Assembly (NCBI GenBank): GCA_031216915.1
Contig: CM062296.1
Coordinates: 794,153,823-794,217,822 of the forward strand
Direction: 5' to 3'
DNA length: 64,000 nt
Origin: Pictodentalium vernedei
Lineage: Eukaryota; Mollusca; Scaphopoda; Dentaliida; Dentaliidae
Within the stretch, counting starts at the first letter, position 1; every line of letters begins with the position of its first letter. Below the pieces are notes generated by a model, which was given only the letters and a program-made list of their open reading frames with translations, was not told where the DNA came from and ran no database searches. Shown here piece by piece: positions 10,180 through 22,990 of this stretch. The translations under genes were made by a program, and so were the position numbers.

Positions 10180-12164
10180 CACACACTCACTAAGCAGCCA
10201 CCTACTTTACGACTACAGCCCCCCCCCCCCCCCCCCGTGTAACAATCCTACACCGGAAAAGCGGGTTTTCGGGTTCAAAGAGTTAGGCCCTCTATCTGCA
10301 AACGTGTTAATGCTACAACTTGGAAAACTCATGTAAGAATCAAAATAAAAAGCGGGCGTCTTTTCCCAAAAGTAATAATATTGTTTTCACACATGAACGC
10401 ATCAGATAGAAGGGAAGACGTAATTTGTGGGATGTATGTTTGAAGACTGGATTAAAATGCATCTTAAAATGACATTCATGGGGCGATGATAATTGCAGAA
10501 CAAACTTTCTAGTCTTCAGTTGTAAGTACACAACCCCACACGCACGCAGGTATTTAACCGCATCCAATCCATCGACTGTTGTTCTTAACCAATTCCCTCA
10601 TTTGGAACATATGCTTTTGAAAAAGACTTTGCATGCTGTCTTGCGCCTGAAATTCCCGCTCATTGCAGCACGTTTTCACAAATGAGGTTCCGTTTTCGGG
10701 AGAGAAATGCCAAATGCATATGATTGACATGTGTGGTGGCCAAGTGATTCAATTGAAGCATAAACGCTGAAACAACCATTGTGAGGCATGCGCGTGGCAT
10801 ATATGAAATGAACAAGTAGTATGTCCGGGGCTTTTGAGGGCCCAGTTGGAGGACCTCGGTGCGGGACCTCGGAAGTGACATCACTTCACGTGACCCAGTG
10901 GCGCCATATTGGATTGTCATGGTAACCGTCGTAAGCGGCCATGTTGTGACGTCATTATCACAGTGATAAGTGGTCTTTGTACGCATGCTCAGCGCGTATT
11001 GTTAATGTGATACGTGTTTCGTTCGTTCATTTTGTATACTGGAGGCCACCATATTTGTTTCTGCAGTAGCTCGTCATTGCTATGTTACCCAAAGGCCTAC
11101 AATACGACAGAAGTATGTTCGTAAAGTGCGTTCGATTGAATAGGAGTAAATTTAATTTCCACAAACAACCCGACAGTCCCTCCAAATCACCAAAATACAA
11201 TCAAAACTACCGAAGCGGACTACGATTTCTACATTTTGGGCTTATAATAGTACCACGTAGTGCTATAAGGCGCGTTCGATTTCATTAGAGGTAGTTTTCT
11301 GTTCAGATTCTTTCAGAATCTTCGTTTTTCTGTCTATCTTGGTCTTACTATAGCTTATTTTCACCATTCCTGGACCTAATCTACACATGTTATGAGTTCT
11401 ATCTGCTTTAGACTAAGTATTCTGACTTCCCTAAATGTGTTTATGTGCTAGTGCACAACGTGTATACATTACATGTGGCACATGGGCACATGTTGGATGT
11501 GCCGATATGTGCTTGTGTTCTTATGAACCATGAGTACATTACATAGGCACATTCGGGTATTTGAGGATACTTGCCACATGGTAATACATCATTTAAAGAT
11601 ACCTTTTGAGGATGCCTTTTAGGGATACCTTTCATATGATACCCTTTGCAGGATATCTTTCCGAAGATACTTATGGCTCCTAGTATGGCCCTTCTTAGCC
11701 ACCCACACCCTTTATAGCTGCAAGGCCACCACTTGTCCGTGGTCACCACAATCTGTAGTGTGATCCAATACTGTTGTATTCACCCAATACTATAGTCTTT
11801 TACCACCTTTGCAGTCTTGTACCCTTACTGCCATGTACAATTACTATTGGTTTCCACTATTCTGCCCTTGAGTGTCTTACCATTGACATGTAGCCCTACT
11901 ACAAGCTTTGTAGCTACCACCAATTCTGTTTCGACATCTGCCCTTGTACAATTCTAGGCTCAATCAGAACACCCCATTCATCTAAGCTTGTATAAGTCTA
12001 TACAAACTATAGACCTCGTGCAAGTTAGGTCACCTTACATATAAGAAATTGTGTGTTGATCTTACCTAGATGTGCTTGTGTGGTAGTACAGAATATGGTG
12101 TCATCACAAAGTGTGCACATTACAAGTACCACATAGGCGCATCTTGGATGTGCTGATATCTGCT

Positions 12165-12413
12165 TACAGTACAGTCGCCGTGGATTGGTCGTAATCCACA
12201 CGAGGGCAGTTATGTCCACGCTTTTGTTTACCAGGTAGGAAAAATCATCATCAGCAAAATTTTAATTAATGAAGCACCGGGTTGTACCCGGTGCTTCATT
12301 AATTACATTTTTGATGATTATTCCTGTAATTAGTGTTTAGAGTATAATATTATTGAGTCCGTGGAAATATTGCCCACCGTGGAAAGTGAACAGTCCACGG
12401 CGACTGTACTGTA
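12165..12413. mobile_element. mariner-like MITE D1
   Basis: TA at both ends, termini CAGTACAGTCGCCGTGG, and a central palindrome around AATTAATGAAGCACCGGGT. The equivalent spot of the other foldback arm is uninterrupted. Confidence 0.88.
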
Positions 12414-13335
12414 TGAGCTAATGCACAATGCGTACACATCACATGGGCACAAACGACGAAAAACAGATTCTGTAACCACAAACATATCATAAAAAGGCTT
12501 TCCACGGAACACAGGTCTGATGATTGATAGAATGTGCTTGCGTGCTAGTAAATATTGTGTCACGTGACTTCTATTCCATAACTACAGTCGTTTCCAAAAA
12601 GGGATTCCGTCATTAGGATTTCTATCCGACTCCATGAAATGGGATTCCCTGATTTGACATAAACACTCGAGGTATTCCCCTTTCCCATTCAAAGAATTCA
12701 AAAGTTCAACGGGTGTTATTATTATATACATTATATTTTTCATTTGGGCTTTTGACCAAAAAGTAGAGTTTATTAAGTTAAACTTCGTTCATTCTGAACT
12801 TTTGTTGAGTTCAAATGGTTTTACAGTTAAGAATATAAATTATTATAAGTTATGTGGAGTTCATTCTGATCAAAAGTTTATTGAGTTTAAAGGGTTGTAT
12901 AGGTTTTACAGTTCAAAATAGTTCAAAGGCGTTAACACTAGATAAACTTCGTTACAGAGTTCATTCAAAAGTTTATTGAATTCACTATACAATATTTGTT
13001 CACTGTGTTATATCCTGTTCACTTTGATCTTGTTTGTGTTCGATCTGCCCAACTAGTTCGATCTTTGTTCACTTTGTTATGTTCTGTTCACTTCGATCTT
13101 GGTTTTGTTGGATCTTGGGTGTGAAGCTTTGATGTTCGGTATTACATGGTTGTATGTTTGCTCAGGTTCTTACAGTAGTAGTTCAATTGGATATTTTTAA
13201 CCTCTGTTCATACCATCGAGTGTTTATGTCAAAATTACGGAATCGGATAGGAAACCCACTTACGAAATCCCTGTTCGGAGGCGCCTGTAGCCATGAAATC
13301 TTTCTTTTCGTCCTATGTGCCTATATGCTGCATGT

Positions 13336-13585
13336 TACAATACAGTCGCCGTGGATTGGTCGTAATCCACACGTGGGCAGTTATATCCACGCATGTGTTT
13401 ACCAGATTGTACAAATCATCATCAGCAAAATTTTAATTAATGAAGCACCGGGTTGTACTCGGTGCTTCATTAATTAAATTTTTGATGATTATTCCTGTAA
13501 TTAGTGCTTGGAATCTAATATTATTGCGGCCGTGGAAATATTGCCCACTCGTTGAAAGTGACCAGTCCACGACGACTTCGCTGTA
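13336..13585. mobile_element. mariner-like MITE D2
   Basis: Same family as D1: CAATACAGTCGCCGTGG left terminus, the GAAGCACCGGGT hairpin centre, and TA flanks. The right terminus is slightly degraded. Confidence 0.85.
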
Positions 13586-14940
13586 CGTGTACACATTGTG
13601 ACACATTATACATTAGGATATAAGCACATATAGGCACATCCATGATGTGCCTATGTGCTACCTGTAATATGTACACATTGTGACACAATGTGTACTAGCA
13701 CAGACGTACCTTCCATCAATCACCAGACCCACGTTCCGTGGAATCCCTTTTTAGGATATGTCTGTTGTTACAGAATCCCTTTTTTCGTCGTGTGCGCCTA
13801 TGTGCTGCATGTGATGTGTACACATTGTGCACTAGCACATAAGTACATATCGGCACATTCAAGATGTGCCTATGTGCACCCTGTAATGTTTACACATTGT
13901 GACAATGTGTACTAGCACACAAACACATCTTGGTACGATCAACATACAATTTCGTATCTGTAAGGTACCCTAACTTGCACTAGGTCTAGGCTTTGTATAG
14001 ACTGATACAAGCTTAGATGAATGGGGTGTTCTGATTGAGCCTGGAATTGTACAATTGCAGATGTCGAAACAGAATTGGGGTATAGCTACGAAACTTGTAG
14101 TAGGGCTATAAGTCAATGGTAAGACACTCAAGGGCAGAATAATGGTAAATAATAGTAAAAATACATGGCAGTAATGGTACAAGACTGTAAGGGGGTAGAA
14201 GACTACAGTATTGTGTGAATACAATAGTATTAGATCACCCGACAGATTGTGGCGACCATGGACAAGTGGTGGTCTTAGAGCTATGTAGGGTGTGGGTGGC
14301 TTAGAAGGACCATACTGGGAGTCATACAACTATCTTCAGACAGATATCCTGCAAAGGGTATCCAATGAAAGGTATCTCTAAAAGGTATCCTCAAAGGATA
14401 TCCTTAAATGATACATTACCATGTCGTAAGTATCCTCAAATACCCGTATGTCCCTGTGTGTTATGCGCACATAAAACCACTCTAATAAAATGTAACTCGC
14501 CTTATAGCACCACATACTACTATTAAAAGCCCAAAATGGAGAAACCCTAGGCCGTTTCGGTAATTCTGGGAGTATTTTGGCGATTTGAAGGGATTGTCGG
14601 GTTGTTTGTGGTAATTAGATTTACTCCTATTCAACTGAACACACCTTACGAACATAGCTGTGTCCTATTGTAGGCTTCTGAGTAACATAGCAATCACGTG
14701 CTACTAGAGAAACCAAGATGGCGGCTCCAGTATACAAAATGGACGACGGAAACAGGTATCACCCTAACAACACGCGCTGCGCATGCACACGAAGACCACA
14801 TATCACTATGGTAATGACCTCATAACATGGCCGCTTGCGAGGGTTACCACGACAATCCAACGTGGAGTCACTGGGTCACGTGACATGATCTCACTTCCGA
14901 GGCCCCAACTAGGTCTTCAAACGCTCCTGACATACTACTA

Positions 14941-17647
14941 ATGTTGTCATTCGCACCACCCCGTTCTACCAACCTGTAATAAAAACAAATGTTCCCACAT
15001 AAACACGCTGGAGGTTTGGTCAACAAATGCGTCGAATAAAACGGAACACACACTCAATGGAAGATGAGCAAGCACGTAAAAAGTATGCTGAATGGGTGGT
15101 TTGGAGTGAGCAGATACTCGCCTTTCGGACTTTTCTTTTCATTTTTTCATCCACACATCGCTCCTCCCTTACCAGCAATTGGCATACTGAGCACAAGTGC
15201 AGTTTCAACCAAAGGATTTCAGAGTGAATCAGGAGGTTAATGAACTTGAACTTGGATAGGGTTTCCTATTCTTTGTTCACAAACATTAAGAGTTATGACA
15301 ACATTATAAGTTACTGTAATTAATTGAAGGTTATATGTTCTGAGGCTGCGACTCGGTGTCTATGTTCAACTGAGACGTACGCTCCGAGTCTCAGTTGAAC
15401 ATAATCTTCGAGCCGTAAACCTCAGACGATGTAACCGTCAATTCCTTGCAAAATGTGTATATTTCAATAAGACCCCACCCATAGCCCCAAACCCACATTG
15501 CGAACTGAACAAAGCAACTAATATAAGACGTTTTGTAAATAAACCTCTCGAGAACCCCTGGACTTCACTGGTTAAACAATTAATAAATCAGATAAATGTC
15601 GAGGTCACTCCATCTTGGCTCAAATTGTAAACTGATTTGTCATTTAAACAACACTTCATTCATTCGGAACGTCGTCTGATGCACCTGCTGAAAACTTAGA
15701 AAAATAAAGTGGTTTGCAAGTCACTCCCTTGATGAAATAATTGCGAAATGGGCAATCTCATTTCACATATTTCGCCTAGTGACGTCAAACAGCAACGTAT
15801 GCTACTGGAAAAACATAGAATACCACATAGAAAAAACTACGCGAACTCCAGTCCAATCAGAGAGCGAGGATTTCAGTCTTATTGCAGCATTGTTTATTTC
15901 TTTTTCTTTTATCTTATTTTATTATTATTTTTTAAGATTTTTGTTTGCTTTTTCAAAACAAAATCTACATAAACATTATGTTCAGCAAATGCTTGACGCT
16001 TCCAATGAACTTTGTCTCAAAATTCTCCCAACTGTCTATGCGTCTTACTGCTTGGCAAAAATGTCATGACGCATTAAGTATGATCATGCTACATGGCTTT
16101 GTTTGGAGAGTGACTTCTTTATAACTATCTGATACGATTTCAGTCCAAATTCTACGACTAAGTCGTAAGTTAATTTTTAATGTATTACGTCTTTAAGAAG
16201 GCGAAGACAGGAATCTGTATTAGGGAACGCATTTCCGGAATTCGACGTATTTTTGGAAGGGACCTCATGATATATCACAAAGGCACAACAGCGGCATGTG
16301 CCTCTAAATAGTTCGAAAAATATTTAAATTGCTATCTGGGGACATTCTGAGACTCGATAGACAGGTGGTGCCTGCAGTGACATTACCTGCCGCTTCACGC
16401 AGACAATGAATTCGGGATTTTATTTTGGAAGTAGGAGCGGAAATGGGGATGGGAAGACATAGTTCATTTGAGAGAGAGAAACCGTCAAAATGATTGTGTG
16501 TTTGTTGTTTTTAAAACTTTAAAAACAAAAAAAACAAAACAAAAAAAATTTAAGATGAGTGGCTATTAAGTTTGCACGAGCTATTTTATGTCATGCACTC
16601 TTCCGCTGAGTGAGTAGTTTTCCTGAGCCGTGCAATGGAATTCAATTGTTTATTTGCGCTTTCAGAATCGATAGACGCAAAATAAGTAGTGTGTTTTGAC
16701 CGCTTCTTTCAATCAAATTGTCTCTAAGTAAGATATGAATATACTAACAATCTACAAACTCGAAGAAAGATAGACTGTTAATTGAAATATTTATCTGATA
16801 AACAGGCTACCATATATCACTAATTATTTCTGCAGTTGGAATAACACACTTTCGTTCTGTCGATAGAAAACATGTTTATTTTCAATCAATAGAAAACGAA
16901 GATCATATTTCAAAACAATACCTATTTGTTCCTTTATAAGTTTGATCTTCACCAAAAATGCAGAAATCAGAATTTTGTAGCAAAACAAGTGAGGGGCGTA
17001 AATTCTGGGATTCGGGCGTTGGTGGAAATTCCACACACACGTATAGTTTTGTTTCGTCGGGGAAAGTACTGCTGTTCGATACTACACTTAGATGACTTAG
17101 GCACAAAGCTTCTCTTTTATAGAATTTGCACGATGAAATTGGAAGTTTGTCATATAATTATATGGAACAGCTATAATTTCACAGTCACAATATTCTGTCG
17201 AAACAGATCCCTTGTTAGAACACAAGATTTCCACGCTTAAGGCGCAGCTGCCAAGATTAATCAGCATTATTAACAACGGCGTGGCAAAGACATCCACATA
17301 GCCATATAACTGTCGAACGCGGTTGTTAGCTTGATGATATGAGAGACGTACCTGATCTCAAAATTAACCACGCCAAACGGCAATGGCGTGTTAAAGTTGT
17401 GGTAGTGTTCATGACATTGCCGATTTCTGGGGTAATTTCAGTACACACAGAGAAAGTTTGGTTCCTCAGTGTGTCCTGGTAGGGAAACCAAATTTGGTTA
17501 CATGGAACGAAACATACACACGTTTTGTTTCTCGAGTTTGTCACATCAACTGAACTGTCAAGTCCTCTGGACATTGTTTAAATTGTAAAATAGAATGCCA
17601 CTCACGTTGAAATTTTAATGGCGACAAAGCAACGTCAGAAATACGTC
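14941..17647. other. Unassigned 2.7 kb
   Basis: One imperfect palindrome at about 15330-15440 (CTCAGTTGAACATA arms with GTCTATGTTCAACTGAG). Otherwise short frames only, no shared repeat seen. Confidence 0.4.
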
Positions 17648-17877
17648 ACCACTTTATCCAAAGCAGACGACATCGAAATTTATTATTTTAATTATTGTTT
17701 AAGTTTTTCCAAAGACTTCAAGAAAACCATATCATGTGATCCCTCATTGGAACGAGCTCAGCGAGCTCGTTCCAGTGAGGGGGTCACATGATATGGTTTT
17801 GTTGAAATGTTTTGAATTTTTTTTTTCAACTGCTTAATTTCTAAATTACACGGCAGATTCGTTAGGAAAAGGGTTAA
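17648..17877. mobile_element. piggyBac-like MITE B1
   Basis: B-family arms (AAAACCATATCATGTGA, ATATGGTTTTGTTGAAAT) around the GAACGAGCTC centre. The right end AAAAGGGTTAA is intact; the left end is degraded. Confidence 0.75.
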
Positions 17878-17994
17878 GTTGTGCAACAACGGCAATTTTT
17901 CATATAAACAAGACAGGCAACTTTATATGAAATTACCTGATTCCATATACGAAATGAGCAAGCTGTCTTGCAAACGTGATAACGTTAGTAATAT

Positions 17995-18430
17995 GTCAAG
18001 AGCTTTTGGGGGCCCAGTTGGGGGTCCTCGGTGTGGGACCTCTGAAGTGACGTCATGTCACGTGACCCAATTGCGCATCATGGATTGTCATGGTAACCCT
18101 GGTGAGTAGCCATGTTGTGACATGATTACATGGTCTTAGTGCGCATGCGCAGCGCGAGCTGTTAGGGTGATGCGTGTTTCCGTCGTCCATTTTGTATACT
18201 GGAGGCCACCATCTTTGTTTCTGTGGTAGCACGTGGCTGCTATGTTACACAACAGCCTACAATAGGACAGAGGTATGTTCGTTGGGTTTGTTCGGTTGAG
18301 TAGTAGTAAATCTAATTACCACAAACAACCCGGCATTCCCTCAAACTCACCAAAATACGCCCAACACTCGCGAAACAGTCTAGGGTTTCTCCATTTTGGG
18401 TTTGTAATAGTAGCACGTAGTACTGTAACA
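17995..18430 (+). mobile_element. Solo arm of the foldback family
   Basis: Begins TTAGTAATATGTCAAGAGC. It follows the outer 430 bases of the 10.8-kb arm, including CACGTGACCC, TTTTGTATACTGGAGGCC and ACAAACAACCCGGC, and stops at the CACGTAGTACTGTAAC boundary. The inner part and second arm are missing. Confidence 0.75.
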
Positions 18431-18548
18431 AACAGTAATGTAATAATCAACCAGTAGTGTAACAAAAATTAACCAGTAGTGCAATAATCAACCAGTAGAG
18501 TAATAACCAGTAGTATAATAAAATTAACCAGTAGTGTAATAAACATCC
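18428..18548 (+). repeat. Minisatellite, AACCAGTAGTGTAAT unit
   Basis: About five imperfect copies of a 15-25 base unit containing ACCAGTAGTGTAA, starting where the foldback-family arm ends. Confidence 0.7.
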
Positions 18549-20872
18549 ATGAAAACCAACAATTTCTCTGCAAAATTTGAAATTTTTTGGGGGTGGCTCA
18601 AATCATAGTTTGCGTACATCTTCTCGATTTTTTATCATCTTATCGTACATTTAAAGGCGTTTTGCAGGTCAAGCATCATTTCGTGGGCTCAATTCGGCGA
18701 GGAAAGGTATTTTTATGATTTTTATGTGATGTGCGTATTTTCTGGTGTTTAATGTCACTTTCTGCATTTGTGGCTTTATGTAAATTCAAAGTTGGCCAAT
18801 TATTTATACTTTTGAGAAACTGCTTACCCCAGGCATAAGTTGTCAGATTCCATCATACTAGAAAACTTATGGGTGATCAGGTGTGGTATTCAAAGGCTAG
18901 AATTGTGTGATCTCCTGCGTTGTTTTCAATTATAATATTAAAGGCGGCCCCGGCGAATCTCTGAAGGTCTCTCTCACATCCACCCATATCAGTCGCTGTA
19001 TCATTATGCGTGGCTTTTTCAGTCTAGTTCGCTTTGAATTCTAAAATTCGATTTTCACTGGAAGTGGTGCTCATCATATTCTTTGAGTATAGACACTCTA
19101 TCATATTTTACGAAGGAGCGGTGGTGGTGGGGGGGGGGGGGGGGGTGGGGATTTTACCTAAAATCTGCGGTCAGTTATTTTTTTCCATCTTGAAAGAGAA
19201 GGTCGGTAAGAGAGTAGAGGATATCTAAGGCGAGGTGATTAGGTTGGGTGCTTTGGAGGTCCACTGACATTTCCGTCTGCCATGTCAAGTGATTGTTCTT
19301 GATTACCAATGATAGACAGCTATTTAGATCCTGTGATGATTTACATTTAATGTAAAAAGCTTGAACTCATTCAACATGCGGAAAATATTGTTTCAGCAGA
19401 ATTCCTTGAGGGTTAACACTACTCTTATACTACATTAGAAGTGTGTCATGTGGATAAATGACCCTCATTTGGGGAGAGAATGGGGGAGGCGCAAGAGGCG
19501 TCATAGTCACGGGACCCATGGACGCCATGTTGTTAGGGTAGCCCACGTGAGCGGCCAAATTGTGACGTCATTCACATAGGTGCGCAGCGCGTGTAATTAG
19601 GTGACACGTGTTTCTGTCGCAGGATTACAGGGGTTAAGAGATGAAGGAAAATTTATGTTCTTATCAGTGCTCAGTCGACACACAGTGACTGTCGTCTGAA
19701 CCCCAGTTCGAACGTAAACCTTGCCACCTTATCAATGCCTATCCGTTTGGGACCGTTAGTCGGGCTTAACATATATAATGTTCTGCTTGTGTGACTCTAT
19801 CAGTGTTCCCACAGTTCAATCACAATTCAATCGGCGTCTACCACAGTTCAGGATCACTTTGCGCCTTGTCTGGCTCTCACGGGGTTAAATTATTCTTCGC
19901 CTTCCGATATATACTTAACAAAGCTTACATCATAATATTCTGCAAAGTGTTCTCAACATCACCAATTCTCGCACCGCCTAAAACTACCTTATCTCGCGAG
20001 CTACTCCAGCGCTTTCTCAAGCTCTTAACACTGTCTCTAGACCTCAACGTTACAGCTTTTACTTCTTTGGCTACAATGCCACTACGGTTCGCAACCGTTA
20101 ACAAACTACAATCGGTTCCTTACAACCATCACAGGGTTACGACAATGCGCGGACTTTCAATCTCGGTGCCTATGACCCTCGACGGCCAAGGCTAAATTCG
20201 GACCTTCTCGGAGTGCCCTCAGGCCAACTCCTCTCAGAATTCTGCTTTCTAAAACAGGTAATGCCGTTTACCTAAATGCATATAGCTCCCTGAGCTCGTA
20301 CTTCCTGTTCCTGATCCTATTCTCATATATGGCCACCGACTCGGCCCTTGGCCCGCGACTGCTCCTATTCTAAATATGAGCTGTGTGCCCCCCCCCCCCC
20401 CCCCAACTACATCACAACGTGCCTTTGCTTTCGCACCGATGCGGCACCTTCTTTAACCTATAGCATGGGGCCTCCGCATCTACACGCAACGACCCACAGC
20501 CTTACACACCTGGACCTACTCTACACATGTCATGAGTTCTATCTGCTGTAAACCAAGTATTCTGACTTTCCTTGATATGTTTATGTGTTTATGAAGTCTC
20601 ATTGGTTTTGTTTCTTCGATGGGTTTCGGTTCTACTTGGAACCATATTTTACGCGGATTTCTCTGAGTAATGGTAGACTTCTTATCTGAATGGCTTTACC
20701 CTCTCCCAACCACACCAAACCTCCACTTATTAAAGATAGTAATTGGCCTGAAAGCAAGATCTAGAACATCATTATGCAGGTTGGAAAGTATCAGTGTTTG
20801 AGAAAGACGTATGTGGATGACGCAAAGCAGTACAGTTCATAAGTATTTCTATGCAAATCTGTGTATTGAATG
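18549..20872. other. Unassigned, with G/C homopolymers
   Basis: A G-rich run at 19129-19150 and a 17-C run at 20388-20404. A 134-codon plus frame (19791-20195) has no recognisable family. A foldback-family fragment is at 19495-19622. Confidence 0.35.
19495..19622 (+). repeat. Diverged foldback-family fragment
   Basis: Matches the outer arm only in short words (GACGCCATGTTG, GCGGCCAAATTGTGACGTCA, GCGCAGCGCG, GACACGTGTTTC) in the expected order. Confidence 0.5.
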
Positions 20873-21123
20873 TTAACCCTTTACCCAACGTAACGGCAAA
20901 AACCTGCCAGCGCTATTCTCAAAAATCGCCAATTAATTTTCATTATTTTTTCATTTTTTGTCTCAAAAACATAGGTTATGACCCCTCGTTGGAACGAGCT
21001 CGTCGAGCTCGTTCCAACGAGGGGTCATAACCTATGTTTTTGAGACAAAAAATGAAAACAATTAGTTATTCAAGATTTTTTTTTGCAAGTGTCGTCTGCT
21101 TTTCGTGTTAGGTAAAGGGTTAA
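20873..21123. mobile_element. piggyBac-like MITE A5
   Basis: A full-length copy, 251 bases with TTAA at both ends, very close to A1 throughout. Confidence 0.9.
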
Positions 21124-22109
21124 ATATTCATAAGATCAGTGAGTAGTGTTTGATTTTATCAAAAGTGAATAACGTTATAATACTGTCACGTATAATCTGC
21201 AGGGTCACATTTTAACCTTTTTTGAGAAAACGGAACGAGGAAACTTTTCATCCTTAAATCCGGGAAAAGGGAAATTTTCTGTTTATTATTCCGCATATAT
21301 AAGTTTTTTGTTAATCGCCCAACAAATGAAACGAGATTCAAATATTGATATGATTTATACAAATTTGAAACTCCCAACCACACCAGCTTCACACATTCAA
21401 AATCACAAATAGTTACCAACAATCTTTGATTAGTCATACGACAAATTCTTCTCACAGATTTTGTAATGCTTTCCAAAAGCACACCTCATTAACTTATCAG
21501 CGGTACTATGAGTAGTATAGGATGCATAGATCTGGCCTTTTAGCAGGACCCCGGGGGGTCAGACCATGACCGTTGTCATTGACCGAGGTGCCCAAATCCG
21601 TTAGGCCTCCCCTCCCCCTTCTCCCCTCCCCTCTCCACACTAAGCCTGGGTTATTTTTAGGCGCCCCCTCCCCTACCCGCCCTGTATGTATCCTATTTGT
21701 TTTTTTAAGCTATCTTTCCCCAAAGCCTGTTTTAGGACTCTCTAAAAGGACCCAGGCTGTGAAAAGCCTATTTAGGCTTTCCTCACATTGTTTATGTTTT
21801 CCCTGTATGTGGGCTCCCCTCCCCAAAACCCACTCCCTTCCCACAAAAGCCCTGGACTGTTCCTCCCCCTTTCAAGGCTAGCCCAAAGCTGGGGGGACTT
21901 CCGCACTGAGGTGTCCTTATGAGTACTAACTAAGGAGTGCCACCATCCCCTATCCCCTCCCTGCCCCTCCCATAACTTTATTTCTTGGTAAATATCTCTA
22001 AGTAAAATGTTGTCAAGGACATGTACACGTAACTACAAACAAAAAAAGATTATTTTCAAGACTACCTGGTTTGTTTAGACATGTCATAAAGAAATTAAGA
22101 TAGAGAACA
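21124..22109. other. Unassigned, C-rich centre
   Basis: 21600-21960 is C-rich with CCCCTCCC runs and short AGGC/GCCT repeats; no convincing exon. Confidence 0.4.
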
Positions 22110-22607
22110 CCTGGGCTTTGTCAATGCATAGATAATGGAGATTTAGATAGAGGGAATCTTTGTTTATAAGAAGATGTGATAGTGTCGCGTTGTATAGTTT
22201 TGCAAATAGATAAGGGACAACTGGTATGTTTGATTACGTCATAGATAAAGGTATTATGATAAAGGGCTCCTTTGTTTATAAGAGGCGTAATGTGATGAAG
22301 ACCATGTAAACTGTTCGATTATGTCATAGATAAGATGGTGTCACGTCGCAGGTGTTTGATAACCCAGTAAGATCGCGGCGGTGTCTGATTGGTCAAACAG
22401 TTGTCCAATCAGATCATTCCACACGGCGGTATGTTCCATGGGACCAATAGATAAGCGTGTTGTAAAGTTATCCCATGCTGACGTTCTCTGATTGGTCAAA
22501 CAGTTATCCAATCAGATCATACCACGCGACGGTATTTTCCATGTGACCAGTAGATAAGCGTGTTGGTTTGTTGCAGTGAACTACTAAACCATGCTTAACT
22601 CATAGGT
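22110..22607 (+). promoter_or_regulatory. GATA-rich and CCAAT-box duplicated stretch
   Basis: At least eight AGATAA/AGATAG/TGATAA words lie in 22110-22570. A 76-base unit with facing CCAAT boxes (GATTGGTC...TCCAATCAGA) occurs twice, at 22389-22464 and 22492-22567. Downstream a GTAAGC donor-like word follows at about 22609. This arrangement suits a GATA factor/NF-Y promoter or enhancer, but it may be transposon sequence. The regulatory role is inference. Confidence 0.3.
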
Positions 22608-22639
22608 AAGCTGAAAAGGAATGAACAACTCTAAATTTT

Positions 22640-22905
22640 CTCTCTATTAAATTTTATTTTCACATAAAATCAGTTTTACAAGTAATTAATTGGTTTTACA
22701 AAAGGCAAAATTGATTTGTAATCAGATTTACGATTCTACACGTAATTTTTACAAAGCTAAAATGGTTTTACAATCAATTAAAATGGATTTACAACCAGTC
22801 AAAATGGATTTTCAATCAGTTTTTACAAGTAATTTTACAATTTCACCATAAGTAATTTCTTCAGCAATAAGTAGTTTTACAATACTTCTACAGGTAAGCA
22901 TAAAT
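22640..22905 (+). repeat. Degenerate short repeat, AAATGGTTTTACAATCA-like
   Basis: Many imperfect copies of a 17-25 base unit with TTTTACAA and AAAATGGATTTACAA words; A/T-rich, non-coding. Confidence 0.55.
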
Positions 22906-22990
22906 AAACATAATTAAATGTTCAGTAACTGTCTTTTGGCCCTGAAAAAGGGCAGTTTTTGTTGTTGTCGTTTTTCTGGACTTTCTCTAG

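Larger units (their letters stand above)
10814..14940. mobile_element. 4.1-kb foldback element with about 1.8-kb inverted arms
   Basis: The left arm runs from 10814 to about 12690; the right arm runs from about 13205 to 14940 in inverse order. Matching landmarks, outside in: TAGTAGTATGTC termini, GAAGTGA...CACGTGACCCAGTG, TTTTGTATACTGGAG, CAAACAACCCGACA, TCCTCAAATACCCG, GAACACCCCATTCATCTAAG, and ACATAAACACTCGA close to the spacer. About 500 bases of TTCACTTTG/TTCAATAG-like degenerate sequence separate the arms. No transposase frame is present, so it is non-autonomous. Mariner-like MITEs D1 and D2 sit in opposite arms at non-equivalent positions. Confidence 0.8.

Noticed and set aside
13970-14329. 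119-codon minus frame
   Set aside because: It lies in a foldback arm, and the equivalent frame in the other arm is not conserved.
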